From NCBI RefSeq assembly GCF_018918265.1, contig NZ_JAHLQC010000004.1, forward strand, positions 124,001 to 188,000: a stretch of DNA of 64,000 bases, given 5' to 3'. The notes below the pieces were generated by a model. The model was given only the letters and a program-made list of their open reading frames with translations. It ran no database searches and had not been told where the DNA came from. The DNA is from Falcatimonas sp. MSJ-15 (GTDB lineage Bacteria > Bacillota > Clostridia > Lachnospirales > Lachnospiraceae). The position numbers and the translations under genes are program-made. Shown here one piece after another: positions 44,850-53,776 of this stretch (position 1 is the stretch's first letter; each line of letters starts with the position of its first letter).

Positions 44850-45998
44850 TTAATCATTGATAATTCTTACTGCACAATATGGACTTCTATAATCGAATCC
44901 TGAGATTACGATACCATATTTTTCACTTTTTGCCTGAATAATCTGACCATTACCTATATACATAGCTACATGGTTAATTCTTGAACCATTCGAATAGAAT
45001 ACAAGATCTCCTGGTTTTAACTCATCTAATGATACTCTTGTTCCATTATTAGCCTGTGCTGCTGATGTTCTGCTTAAATAGTAACCAAAATGTTCATAGA
45101 CACCTTTTACAAAACCGGAACAATCACAACCATTAGTAAGGCTTGTACCACCCCATACATAAGGATTACCAAGGAACTGTTTGGCATATTCGCATATATC
45201 AACTCTCTTTTGTGTTATTCCTTGTTCAACCTGAACTTCTAGCTCCTGCATTGTAAATCCTGTTGGAAGAACAACTTTACATTCAACGAAATCTGTACAT
45301 GCAAATCCTGTTGTCGCATCATCGACTTTTATCTCTACCCAATTATCATCTCTTTTTGAGATAATCTCAAGTTCCTGACCTGTTGCCACTTGATCCATAA
45401 CCTCACTTTCTGTATTAGGCTGCTCTCTAAGATTAAGCACATCACAGGTTACAATCGCTACTTCTGACTGTACTTCAAGTGCTTTATTATATGCATCATC
45501 ACCTGTTAAGATAAATTCTGCACTTACATATCCTGATACACTTCCTGATGTTATCTGATACCATCCATCAAGTGTCTGTATTATCTCACATGCACCATTA
45601 GTCGGTATCTTACCTACTACAGATGATTCTGTTGTAGGCTGTTCTCTTACATTAAGATAGCCATCTACATTAGCCATTCCAAGATTAGTATAACCTGGGA
45701 TAGTCTTAGGTGCTTCTGTCGCTGCTTCTGTCGCTGCTTCTGTTGTCTCTTCAACTGATTCTGCAACAGCCTGCTCTTCATTAGCAAGCATTACATTATA
45801 ATCTTCTGCTCCGCTTGTATTAATTGCTCCATCGCTTTCTTCGATTACTGTTTCTTCTTTTACTATCTCGCTTGATAAAACATTAGCATTGGCACTGTCT
45901 ATATCATTCTTATTATCGTTTATTGTAAATACCATGCTGCCAATAAGTACAACACCTACTAAACATGCTGCACCTATATTAGTAGTTCTCTTATTCAT
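44850..45998 (-). CDS. Exported SH3-NlpC/P60 peptidoglycan hydrolase
   Basis: A 382-residue secreted cell-wall endopeptidase. The N-terminal membrane/signal segment is near residues 10-27, then an acidic Ser/Glu/Thr/Ala linker (with a TEAATEA repeat near 85-95), two bacterial SH3 domains (about 98-165 and 180-240, each with LNVREQP or LNLREQP) and the NlpC/P60 domain. The catalytic Cys is in DCSGF near residue 293 and the His in NHVAMYIG near 342. Expected to cleave stem peptides of peptidoglycan. GGAGGATAATT precedes the ATG. Confidence 0.94.
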   Translation of the reverse strand: MNKRTTNIGAACLVGVVLIGSMVFTINDNKNDIDSANANVLSSEIVKEETVIEESDGAINTSGAEDYNVMLANEEQAVAESVEETTEAATEAATEAPKTIPGYTNLGMANVDGYLNVREQPTTESSVVGKIPTNGACEIIQTLDGWYQITSGSVSGYVSAEFILTGDDAYNKALEVQSEVAIVTCDVLNLREQPNTESEVMDQVATGQELEIISKRDDNWVEIKVDDATTGFACTDFVECKVVLPTGFTMQELEVQVEQGITQKRVDICEYAKQFLGNPYVWGGTSLTNGCDCSGFVKGVYEHFGYYLSRTSAAQANNGTRVSLDELKPGDLVFYSNGSRINHVAMYIGNGQIIQAKSEKYGIVISGFDYRSPYCAVRIIND

Positions 45999-46101
45999 AA
46001 TTATCCTCCAATTAACTATTCATCATAATGTATTAGTAGTATACCCTATAATTGTTACATAAATGTTAAATTTATTACAGAGTAATTATACCATATAACT
46101 T

Positions 46102-47022
46102 TTAGATGTCAATTAATTTTGTCTTTTGTATATCATTTTGCATTTGTTTTGCAAGTTCATCTAACGAATTAAACTTACGTTCTTCCCTTATTCTGTCATA
46201 GAGACAGACATCAAGTATCCTGTCATAAAGATCTCCATCATAATCTATAATATAAGTCTCCACTCCCATAACCTTTATATTCTCAACAGTTGGCTTGTAT
46301 CCTATATTAGTAACGCTTTTGTAACATTTTCCATCTATATTGACGGTTGATGCATAGACTCCATTAGGTGGAAGTAATTTAATATTAGCAGGTCTCATAT
46401 TAATCGTAGGTATATTGATTGTTCTTCCAATCTCATTGCCATGTATAATCTTCTCTCTTATAAAAAATGGTTCACCCATAAGCTCATTGACCATTCTTAT
46501 ATCGCCTGCCTGTAAAAATCTCCTGACAAGAGTACTGCTTATCTCTTCTTTATCATACTTTGCTTTTTCAACAACTATAAGTTTATAATCATACTTATCC
46601 TGTAACTTTTCTAAAAGTGTTACATCGCCTTCTCTATTATGTCCGAAATGAAAATCTGTTCCAGCAACAACTATTTTTGCATTAATTCTATCTTTTATAA
46701 CTTTTTTAATAAAATCTTCAGGCTCCATTGATGCTGTTTCTTTTGAAAAAGGATATTCTATAAGATAGTCTATACCTTTCTTTTCAAATACCTCTCTTTT
46801 TTCTTCATTTGTCGTGAGAAGTCTGTGCTTATCATCTTTTATAGCAAATGATGGTGCTATATTAAAGGTAAAAACTGCTGAATACATATTATTTTCATAA
46901 GCTTTACTTAATACTGTATCTATAAGTTTTCTATGTCCTTTATGTATACCATCGAATTTGCCAAGCGTAAGTACTGTATCTTTTTCAATCTTAAAATCTG
47001 CTGTTTCTCTAATATATTCCAT
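46102..47022 (-). CDS. ribF: Bifunctional riboflavin kinase/FAD synthetase
   Basis: A 306-residue enzyme making FMN and then FAD. N-terminal adenylyltransferase domain: TLGKFDGIHKGHRKLI near residue 20 and DFHFGHNREGDV near 125. C-terminal kinase domain: GRTINIPTINM near 195 and NIGYKPTVEN. The ATG at 47022 has GGGTGA five bases upstream; a GTG at 47031 overlapping the truB stop lacks one. It ends the rimP-nusA-infB operon. Confidence 0.96.
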   Translation of the reverse strand: MEYIRETADFKIEKDTVLTLGKFDGIHKGHRKLIDTVLSKAYENNMYSAVFTFNIAPSFAIKDDKHRLLTTNEEKREVFEKKGIDYLIEYPFSKETASMEPEDFIKKVIKDRINAKIVVAGTDFHFGHNREGDVTLLEKLQDKYDYKLIVVEKAKYDKEEISSTLVRRFLQAGDIRMVNELMGEPFFIREKIIHGNEIGRTINIPTINMRPANIKLLPPNGVYASTVNIDGKCYKSVTNIGYKPTVENIKVMGVETYIIDYDGDLYDRILDVCLYDRIREERKFNSLDELAKQMQNDIQKTKLIDI

Positions 47023-47027
47023 GCTTA

Positions 47028-47933
47028 TCACCCAGCTTCATTGTCATAAAAAATCTTATCTGGTTTATATTCATCTCTTATTTTATTATAACTATATATG
47101 CCATAAAATTCGCCTTTACAATCATATATCCTTATCTGTGAATCAACACTCTCATCATCTGTAAACCACTCTTTTTTTAAAGCATTACCATTATATAAAA
47201 ACTTATTATACTTCTCAGATACTATATATCTGTTAAGATGTTCAAACATCTCATCTATATTATGAACTATCTGATTAATACTACCATTCTTAACATACTC
47301 TTCTATCTGAGAAAGTGTAAGAGCATCTTTAAGTTCAAATCTTCCAACCATCGTTCGCTTAAGTTCATCCATACATGCTCCACATCCAAGTTTCTCGCCT
47401 ATATCTTTACATAATGTTCTTATATAAGTACCTTTTGAACATCTTACTCTGAATGTTACTCTTGGCTGTTCTATTGATACAATCTTTATCTCATATATTG
47501 TAACTTCACGACTTTTTCTTTCGATTTCAATTCCTGCTCTCGCATAATCATAGAGCTTTTTGCCATTTACTTTAAGTGCAGAGTACATAGGCGGTATCTG
47601 ATCATAGCTTCCAAGAAAACTCATTACAGTCTGTGTGATCTCTTCATCAGTTACATCTACTTCATTCTCTGTTAAGATCTTTCCTGTTGTATCTTCAGTA
47701 TCTGTCGTTTTACCAAGAAGCATTACTGCTTCATACTCTTTATCTCTATCTGTTAACATATCGCAAAGTTTTGTTCCTTTACCAAGGCACACAGGAAGAA
47801 CCCCCGTCGCTTGTGGATCGAGGGTTCCTGTATGACCAATCTTCTTCTGTTTTAAAATACCTCTTAACTTTGCAACAACATCATGTGAAGTAAAATCTTT
47901 TTCTTTATAGACGTTAATTATACCATTAATCAT
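47028..47933 (-). CDS. truB: tRNA pseudouridine-55 synthase TruB
   Basis: A 301-residue enzyme forming pseudouridine 55 in tRNA. The catalytic Asp is in HTGTLDPQATGVLP near residue 37; YSALKVNGKKLYDYAR and RVRCSKGTYIRTLCKDIG are also typical. It lies eight bases after nrnA; its final codons overlap ribF only if the upstream GTG of ribF is used. Confidence 0.97.
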   Translation of the reverse strand: MINGIINVYKEKDFTSHDVVAKLRGILKQKKIGHTGTLDPQATGVLPVCLGKGTKLCDMLTDRDKEYEAVMLLGKTTDTEDTTGKILTENEVDVTDEEITQTVMSFLGSYDQIPPMYSALKVNGKKLYDYARAGIEIERKSREVTIYEIKIVSIEQPRVTFRVRCSKGTYIRTLCKDIGEKLGCGACMDELKRTMVGRFELKDALTLSQIEEYVKNGSINQIVHNIDEMFEHLNRYIVSEKYNKFLYNGNALKKEWFTDDESVDSQIRIYDCKGEFYGIYSYNKIRDEYKPDKIFYDNEAG

Positions 47934-47941
47934 TTATATTA

Positions 47942-48898
47942 TTACTCCTTATCAAGCTGCTGTTCTATATAATAAGTAATACTATTTATTACATCAAACT
48001 GCTGCCCATTAATCGTACATCCTGCTGCTCTTATATGACCGCCGCCACCAAAATTAAGTGCTATACGGCTTACGTCAACACATTCATTACTTCTAAGACT
48101 TACTTTGTATTTTTGAAATCCTATTTCGTATGCAAATATTGCTACTTCAACACCTTTTGTATTACGAAGCATCTCAACAATCCCTTCAAGATCCTCCTGA
48201 TGTGCATTATAGAATTCCATCTCACGTCTGTGAAGTATTGAGAATATGCATTTACCATCGAGTATCTTAGTACTCTCAAGAAGTGCTCTGCCAAGAATCT
48301 GATTCTGTATGTATGTCTTTTTATAATAAGTATCATCAATGATTGAAGTAAAATCAATTCCCTTATCCATCATCTTTGATGCAACAAGCATTGTCTTTGC
48401 AGATGTCTGTTCATACTTAAATACTCCTGTATCATGCACAATACCTGTATATATACATTCAGCAGTATTCTTAGATATCTTATCTTCATCAAGAAGATCA
48501 TATAGCACTTCACAACATGAACTGGCGTCTGAAAGAATATATCTTTCATCGCCAAATCCACTATTAGTTATATGATGATCTATACAAAGTGTCTTCTTTG
48601 CACAGTCGTAATACTTCTTCGCTTTACCTATTCTCTCAAGATCACTTGAATCTACTGTAATAAACAAGTCATAAACTTTATCTTCATTACAATTGCGCTT
48701 AACACAATCTGCACCATTTAAAAAATTAAATACAACCGGAAACTCTTCTAAATATACGTCAACATCTATATCCGGCATATTATCTTTTATATAATTGTAT
48801 ATCGCAAGACTTGCGCCAACACAATCACCGTCCGGTTTTATATGACCTGTAATGCCTATAGTCTTAACATTACTTAATAAGTTTTCAGGCTTAATCAT
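47942..48898 (-). CDS. nrnA: DHH-family nanoRNase/pAp phosphatase NrnA
   Basis: A 318-residue Mn-dependent phosphoesterase that degrades nanoRNAs and dephosphorylates pAp. Motifs: GHIKPDGDCVGAS near residue 20, the DSSD stretch, CIDHHITN near 100, and the C-terminal DHHA1 signature GGGGHIRAAG. The start at 48898 directly follows the rbfA stop, with AAAGGA about 11 bases upstream inside rbfA. Confidence 0.94.
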   Translation of the reverse strand: MIKPENLLSNVKTIGITGHIKPDGDCVGASLAIYNYIKDNMPDIDVDVYLEEFPVVFNFLNGADCVKRNCNEDKVYDLFITVDSSDLERIGKAKKYYDCAKKTLCIDHHITNSGFGDERYILSDASSCCEVLYDLLDEDKISKNTAECIYTGIVHDTGVFKYEQTSAKTMLVASKMMDKGIDFTSIIDDTYYKKTYIQNQILGRALLESTKILDGKCIFSILHRREMEFYNAHQEDLEGIVEMLRNTKGVEVAIFAYEIGFQKYKVSLRSNECVDVSRIALNFGGGGHIRAAGCTINGQQFDVINSITYYIEQQLDKE

Positions 48899-48899
48899 T

Positions 48900-49283
48900 C
48901 TATTCGGCGTCCTTTCCATCATCATGTTTTATATTCTTGTTGACTTCATCTATCATCTTTGACATATTAACACCATACTCAATAGACTGGTCAAGAATAA
49001 ACTTAATCTCAGGTGTATTTCTAAGATTAACACTCTTTGCAAGTTTCATACGGATAAATCCTTCTGCACTCTTAAGACCTGCAATCGTATTTAATTGTGA
49101 TTCTTCATCACCAAGAACACTTATATATGCTTTACAACTCTTAAGATCCGGTGCTACTTCAACTGCTACAACTGAAGTCATAGGATTAATTCGTGGATCT
49201 TTTATCTCACCTCGAATAATATTGCTAAGTTCTTTTAATACTTCACCATTTATTCTTGTATTTTTAATGCTGTTCTTTCTCAT
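48900..49283 (-). CDS. rbfA: Ribosome-binding factor A
   Basis: A 127-residue KH-like protein for late 30S maturation and cold adaptation. Recognised by RINGEVLKELSNIIRGEIKDPRI at the start and by SVLGDEES and IRMKLAKSVNLRNTPEI-type segments. The ATG at 49283 has GAGGT seven bases upstream. It sits between infB and nrnA, as usual in Firmicutes. Confidence 0.97.
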   Translation of the reverse strand: MRKNSIKNTRINGEVLKELSNIIRGEIKDPRINPMTSVVAVEVAPDLKSCKAYISVLGDEESQLNTIAGLKSAEGFIRMKLAKSVNLRNTPEIKFILDQSIEYGVNMSKMIDEVNKNIKHDDGKDAE

Positions 49284-49297
49284 AATCAATACCTCTA

Positions 49298-51493
49298 CTA
49301 TCTTGGAATCTCTTCCATAATATATGCTTCGATGATATCCATTTCCTTTACATCATTAAATTTTTCAAATACAAGGCCACATTCATATCCTTCTGTTACT
49401 TCTTTAACATCATCTTTAAATCTCTTAAGTGATGCTAAAGGACCTTCATATATTACAACTGAATCTCTTAAGATTCTAACTGTACTTGCTTTTGTAATCT
49501 TACCTTTTACTACATAAGAACCTGCGATTGTTCCTACGCCTGATGCTTTGTATATCTGACGAACTTCAAGCTGTCCGATTACTTTTTCTTCATATTCAGG
49601 ATCTAACATACCTTTCATGGCTGCTTCTACATCTTCAATTGCATTATATATAACTCTGTAAAGTCTGACATCAACTTTTTCTCTCTCTGCCATCTGTTTT
49701 GCCATATTATCCGGTCTTACGTTAAAACCAATGATAATTGCATTAGATGCTGAAGCAAGTGAAACATCTGATTCATTAATTGCACCAACACCACCATGGA
49801 TTATCTTTACAACAACTTCATCGTTTGATAATTTCACAAGACTCTGTTTTACAGCTTCAACTGAACCCTGAACATCTGCTTTTACAATAATTCCAAGTTC
49901 TTTTACATTACCAGCCTGAATCTGTGAGAATAAATCATCAAGTGATAGTTTTGACTTAGTATCATCAAGTAATCTCTCTCTGCTCTCACGAATGAATGTC
50001 TCTGCAAAGTTTCTTGCTTCTTTTTCATTCTCAGTTGCTATAATAATCTCACCTGCATTAGGGACATCATTAAGACCTAATACTTCAACAGGTGTTGATG
50101 GACCTGCTTCTTTAAGTCTTCTGCCTTTATCATCCATCATTGCTCTAATCTTACCATGACATGAGCCTGCTGCTACTGTATCACCAACATGTAATGTACC
50201 CTTTTGAACGAGAATATTGGCTACAGGACCTTTTCCTTTATCAAGTTTTGCTTCTATTACAAGACCTCTTGCTTTTCTATTAGGATTAGCTTTTAATTCT
50301 TTCATCTCTGCTGTTAAAAGAATCATCTCAAGAAGTGTATCAATTCCTTCTCTTGTTCTTGCAGATACTGGTACAAAGATTGTATCACCGCCCCAGTCTT
50401 CTGCTACTAACTCATGTTCAACAAGTTCCTGTTTAACTCTCTCGATGTTAGCACTTGGTTTATCCATCTTATTAACTGCTACAATTATCTCTACACCAGC
50501 TGCTTTTGCATGGCTTATCGCTTCTACAGTCTGTGGCATTACACCATCATCAGCTGCAACTACAAGAATAGCAATATCTGTTGACATTGCACCTCTCATT
50601 CTCATTGCTGTAAATGCTTCATGTCCTGGTGTATCAAGGAATGTAATCTTCTGTCCGTTACATTCAACAACATATGCACCTATATGCTGTGTGATTCCAC
50701 CTGCTTCTTGTGATATTACATTAGTTGAACGAATTGCATCAAGAAGTGATGTCTTACCATGGTCAACATGACCCATAACACATACAACTGGTGGTCTTGG
50801 TACAAGATCTTCTTCGTTCTCTTCATCTTCTTTTAATAATTCTTCAATCGCATTAACTTTTACTTCTTCTTCAGCTATGCAATTGTATTCAAGTGCTATC
50901 TCTGATGCTGTATCAAAGTCTATCTCCTGATTAATTGTTACTATCTTACCTGCAAGAAACATCTTCTTAACAAGTGCTGAAGCCTGTATTTTAAGTTTAT
51001 CTGCTAGTTCTTTAATTGTTAATGTCTCAGGAAGTGTAATCACTTTGATTGTTTCTTCCTCTTCTTGCTCTTTTGGCTGCTGCTTTGGAGCTTCCTGTTG
51101 TTTATTAATATTCTTATTCTTCATATTACTATTCTTATTATTACCGTTCCTGTTATTTTTATTATTGTTGCTATTGTTATTGTTGTTACTATTATTTTTA
51201 TTATTCTTTACATTATTGTCTCTATTATTCTTAGAAGAACCGGCATTGTTATTCTTCTCATCTTTATTCTTGGCATTACCATTATTGTTCTTCTTTGTTT
51301 CTTCTTTTGTATGCTCCACATTTTCAGTTTTGTCACTGATGTTTAACTCTTTCTTAACTATATCCATTGCCTCCTCCGGTATAATGCTCATTGCTGCTTT
51401 TATATCAATGTTATGTTCTTTTAGTATTCTTAGAATCTCTTTACTGCTTACATCAATCTGTTTTGCGAATTCATGAACTCTTAGTTTTGCCAT
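49298..51493 (-). CDS. infB: Translation initiation factor IF-2
   Basis: A 731-residue GTPase placing initiator tRNA on the 30S subunit. The N-terminal IF2N helix-turn ([19 protein letters not shown]) is followed by a low-complexity Asn/Lys linker (about 60-150) and a second IF2N ([14 protein letters not shown]). The G domain begins [14 protein letters not shown] near residue 239, with DTPGHEAF and NKMDKP. Start at 51493 follows AGGAGG by eight bases. The Asn-rich linker differs from the usual Lys/Glu/Ala type. Confidence 0.98.
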   Translation of the reverse strand: MAKLRVHEFAKQIDVSSKEILRILKEHNIDIKAAMSIIPEEAMDIVKKELNISDKTENVEHTKEETKKNNNGNAKNKDEKNNNAGSSKNNRDNNVKNNKNNSNNNNNSNNNKNNRNGNNKNSNMKNKNINKQQEAPKQQPKEQEEEETIKVITLPETLTIKELADKLKIQASALVKKMFLAGKIVTINQEIDFDTASEIALEYNCIAEEEVKVNAIEELLKEDEENEEDLVPRPPVVCVMGHVDHGKTSLLDAIRSTNVISQEAGGITQHIGAYVVECNGQKITFLDTPGHEAFTAMRMRGAMSTDIAILVVAADDGVMPQTVEAISHAKAAGVEIIVAVNKMDKPSANIERVKQELVEHELVAEDWGGDTIFVPVSARTREGIDTLLEMILLTAEMKELKANPNRKARGLVIEAKLDKGKGPVANILVQKGTLHVGDTVAAGSCHGKIRAMMDDKGRRLKEAGPSTPVEVLGLNDVPNAGEIIIATENEKEARNFAETFIRESRERLLDDTKSKLSLDDLFSQIQAGNVKELGIIVKADVQGSVEAVKQSLVKLSNDEVVVKIIHGGVGAINESDVSLASASNAIIIGFNVRPDNMAKQMAEREKVDVRLYRVIYNAIEDVEAAMKGMLDPEYEEKVIGQLEVRQIYKASGVGTIAGSYVVKGKITKASTVRILRDSVVIYEGPLASLKRFKDDVKEVTEGYECGLVFEKFNDVKEMDIIEAYIMEEIPR

Positions 51494-51518
51494 ACTTACT
51501 ACCTCCTGCTTTTTTAAT

Positions 51519-51836
51519 TTATTCGTTACCCATGTTGCCAAACAATTTTTCTATTGATTTTGCAAACCCTTCATTCGTAATTGCTAATGAGGCTCTTTTT
51601 TCTTTTCCTATAGCATGACCTAATGATTCTTTGTCGCTATAAAAATAGATAGGTACATCATAGTAAGTACACATATTTGTAAACATTTTTTTCGTATTAT
51701 CTGAAGCATCATCTGCTACAATAACAGCAAAAGCTTTATCTGACTTAACTGCCTTTTCTGTCGAAAATTCACCACTTACAACGGCTCCTGCTTTTGTAGT
51801 GAGGCCGAGAAGTGAAAGTATTCTATCTTGTTTCAA
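51519..51836 (-). CDS. ylxQ: L7Ae/L30e-family RNA-binding protein YlxQ
   Basis: A 105-residue protein of the ribosomal L7Ae family ([22 protein letters not shown], then [15 protein letters not shown]). These bind kink-turn RNA; the precise partner is unclear. The start is a TTG at 51836 with AAAGGAG ten bases upstream, inside the end of ylxR (14-base overlap). A TTG three codons earlier is too close to that site. Confidence 0.9.
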   Translation of the reverse strand: MKQDRILSLLGLTTKAGAVVSGEFSTEKAVKSDKAFAVIVADDASDNTKKMFTNMCTYYDVPIYFYSDKESLGHAIGKEKRASLAITNEGFAKSIEKLFGNMGNE

Positions 51837-52101
51837 TATTATCAAGCTCCTTTTCTAACTGCTCAAATACGTCTGTTGGAATATCAACTTTTAGTGAACG
51901 CTCAAGACTTTTTGTCTTTTTTGCTTTCTTAAGACATTCCGCATTTTTACAAAGATATGCACCTCTTCCATTCTTCTTGCCTGTTGTATCTACAACAATC
52001 TCTTCATCACAAGTCTTTAGAACTCTTATGAGTTCTTTCTTGCTCTTCATCTCCTGACATCCTATGCATTGTCTCATTGGAATTTTCTTAGTTGTTCCCA
52101 T
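51823..52101 (-). CDS. rnpM: RNase P modulator RnpM (YlxR)
   Basis: A 92-residue YlxR-family protein (PMRQCIGC near the start, then KNGRGAYLCKNAECLKKAKK). In Bacillus it binds the RNA subunit of RNase P and inhibits it; YlxR also affects transcription elsewhere. Two Cys pairs (CIGC, C-x4-C) are seen. Position between nusA and ylxQ is conserved. Confidence 0.93.
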   Translation of the reverse strand: MGTTKKIPMRQCIGCQEMKSKKELIRVLKTCDEEIVVDTTGKKNGRGAYLCKNAECLKKAKKTKSLERSLKVDIPTDVFEQLEKELDNIETR

Positions 52102-52112
52102 GATATCACATC

Positions 52113-53162
52113 CTACATTTCCTGATTTTCTTTTGCCTGTGTCTCACTCTTGATATCAATCTTATATCCTGTAAGTTTAGCTGCAAGTCTTGCATTCTGT
52201 CCTTCTTTACCGATTGCGAGTGATAACTGATAATCAGGAACTACTACTTTTGCTGTCTTCTCTTCTTCATTAGCATCTACTGATACTACTTTTGCAGGAC
52301 TTAATGCATTCTCAATTAATACTGCAGGATCTTCGCTCCAGTTAATTATATCAATCTTCTCTCCTCTAAGTTCAGCAACTATGGCATTGACTCTTGCTCC
52401 ATTAAGACCTACACATGCACCAACTGGATCTACATCAGGATTGTTAGACCATACAGCAATCTTTGTTCTTGAACCGGCTTCTCTTGAGATACTCTTAATC
52501 TCTACTATACCATCTTTTACTTCTGATACTTCTTCTTCGAATAATCTCTTTACAAGTTCAGGATGTGTTCTTGATACAACAACTTTAGGTCCTTTTGTTG
52601 TGTCTTTTACTTCAACAATGTATACTTTAACTCGTTCTGTTGGCATGAATACTTCGCCTTTTACTTGTTCTGCTTCTGTTAATACTGCATCTACTTTACC
52701 AAGATTAATACTTATATTTTTGCCAACATATCTCTGTACAATACCTGTTACTATGTCTTTTTCTTTTTCGTAGTACTGGCTATATAATACTTTTCTCTCT
52801 TCTTCACGAATCTTTTGAAGTATAACATTCTTTGCATTCTGTGTTGCAATACGTCCAAATTCTTTGGATTTAATCTCAACATTAACAATATCGCCAAGAT
52901 CAAACTTTGGATTTATAAGTTTTGCTTCATCTAAACTTATCTCCATAAGATCATCTTCAACATTTTCTACAACTGTTTTCTCAGCTATTACATGAAAATC
53001 ACCATTTTCTCTGTTGATTGATACTTTTATATTATCTGATTTTCCAAAGTGATTCTTACATGCTGTAATAAGTGAGTTCTCAATTGCTTCAAGAAGAATA
53101 TCTTTGCTGATATCTTTCTCTTTTTCAATGATGTTAAGTGATTCTATTAATTCTTTATTCAT
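52113..53162 (-). CDS. nusA: Transcription factor NusA
   Basis: A 349-residue elongation/termination factor: N-terminal RNA polymerase-binding domain (about 1-120), S1 (about 130-200) and two KH domains (about 200-345; DPVGACVGLNGARVNAIVAEL and LAIGKEGQNARLAAKLTGYKI). It lacks the acidic C-terminal repeats of enterobacterial NusA, as usual for Firmicutes. It lies 28 bases after rimP, with AGGAGG before the start. NusA stimulates intrinsic termination, relevant to the terminator-like hairpin ahead of this operon. Confidence 0.98.
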   Translation of the reverse strand: MNKELIESLNIIEKEKDISKDILLEAIENSLITACKNHFGKSDNIKVSINRENGDFHVIAEKTVVENVEDDLMEISLDEAKLINPKFDLGDIVNVEIKSKEFGRIATQNAKNVILQKIREEERKVLYSQYYEKEKDIVTGIVQRYVGKNISINLGKVDAVLTEAEQVKGEVFMPTERVKVYIVEVKDTTKGPKVVVSRTHPELVKRLFEEEVSEVKDGIVEIKSISREAGSRTKIAVWSNNPDVDPVGACVGLNGARVNAIVAELRGEKIDIINWSEDPAVLIENALSPAKVVSVDANEEEKTAKVVVPDYQLSLAIGKEGQNARLAAKLTGYKIDIKSETQAKENQEM

Positions 53163-53190
53163 TTTTCTTCCTCCTTAGATGCACTCTCTT

Positions 53191-53658
53191 TTAAAAATCA
53201 AGTGCCAATCTTATAAGCGCTATATTGCTTCTCTCAAATACCATCTCATTTTCGTCTTCATCTTCGATTGTAACAGTATCTTTATCATAAGCTTTAAGAT
53301 ATCCGGTGTAATCTTTTTGTTTATTAATTGCACGAAAAAGCTTTATCTCTACTTCTTCACCAATACTTCTGACAAAATCTTTGTCTTTCTTAAGTGGACG
53401 TCCAAGTCCGGGTGAACTAACTTCCAGAATGTATGCCTCATCAATAAAATCTTTTTCATCAAGCAAATCGCTTAATGCTCTGCTTACAAGCTCACAATCG
53501 TCAACTGTAATTCCACCTTCCTTGTCAATATAAGCTCTTAGATACCAGTTAGAACCTTCTTTTACGAATTCAACATCAACAAGTTCAAAATTATTCTCCG
53601 CTATTATCGGTTTTAATAATTCTTCTGTATTCATTTCATAAGTTTCTCTCTTTGTCAT
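53191..53658 (-). CDS. rimP: Ribosome maturation factor RimP
   Basis: A 155-residue 30S-assembly factor and the first gene of the nusA-infB operon. Recognised by ELVDVEFVKEGSNWYLRAYI near residue 25, GGITVDDCELVSRALSDLLD, and the YILEVSSPGLGRPLKKDKDF motif near 80, followed by a small Sm-like domain. AAAGGTGG lies nine bases before the ATG. Confidence 0.97.
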   Translation of the reverse strand: MTKRETYEMNTEELLKPIIAENNFELVDVEFVKEGSNWYLRAYIDKEGGITVDDCELVSRALSDLLDEKDFIDEAYILEVSSPGLGRPLKKDKDFVRSIGEEVEIKLFRAINKQKDYTGYLKAYDKDTVTIEDEDENEMVFERSNIALIRLALDF

Positions 53659-53687
53659 CTAACAACACCACCTTTCAAACAAAATAT

Positions 53688-53713
53688 AAAGAGTGGACTT
53701 GCATCCACTCTTT
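53688..53713 (-). terminator. Terminator-like hairpin between the rimP promoter and rimP
   Basis: A perfect 10-bp stem (53688-53697 with 53704-53713) with a 6-base loop; on the minus strand it is followed by TATATTTTG. It can terminate the GGDEF gene upstream, but because a promoter lies before it, it also sits inside the rimP leader as a possible attenuator. Confidence 0.65.
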
Positions 53714-53747
53714 CTTTTACGTCGTTTCTATTACTTCTATCACTATC

Positions 53748-53776
53748 AGTATAACATCAAAATGGCTATATTGCAA
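53748..53776 (-). promoter_or_regulatory. Promoter of the rimP-nusA-infB operon
   Basis: Minus-strand TTGCAA (53771-53776), 17 bases, TATACT (53748-53753). The -35 overlaps the last codons of the upstream GGDEF gene. Transcription would start near 53741, about 80 bases ahead of rimP. Confidence 0.65.

Noticed and set aside
50217..50771. A 184-codon open frame antisense to infB
   Set aside because: Opposite the conserved G domain of IF-2; no ribosome binding site and no recognisable protein.
51045..51476. Leu/Phe-rich frame opposite the Asn/Lys-rich part of infB
   Set aside because: The antisense of AAT/AAA-rich codons; it looks like a membrane protein only by composition.
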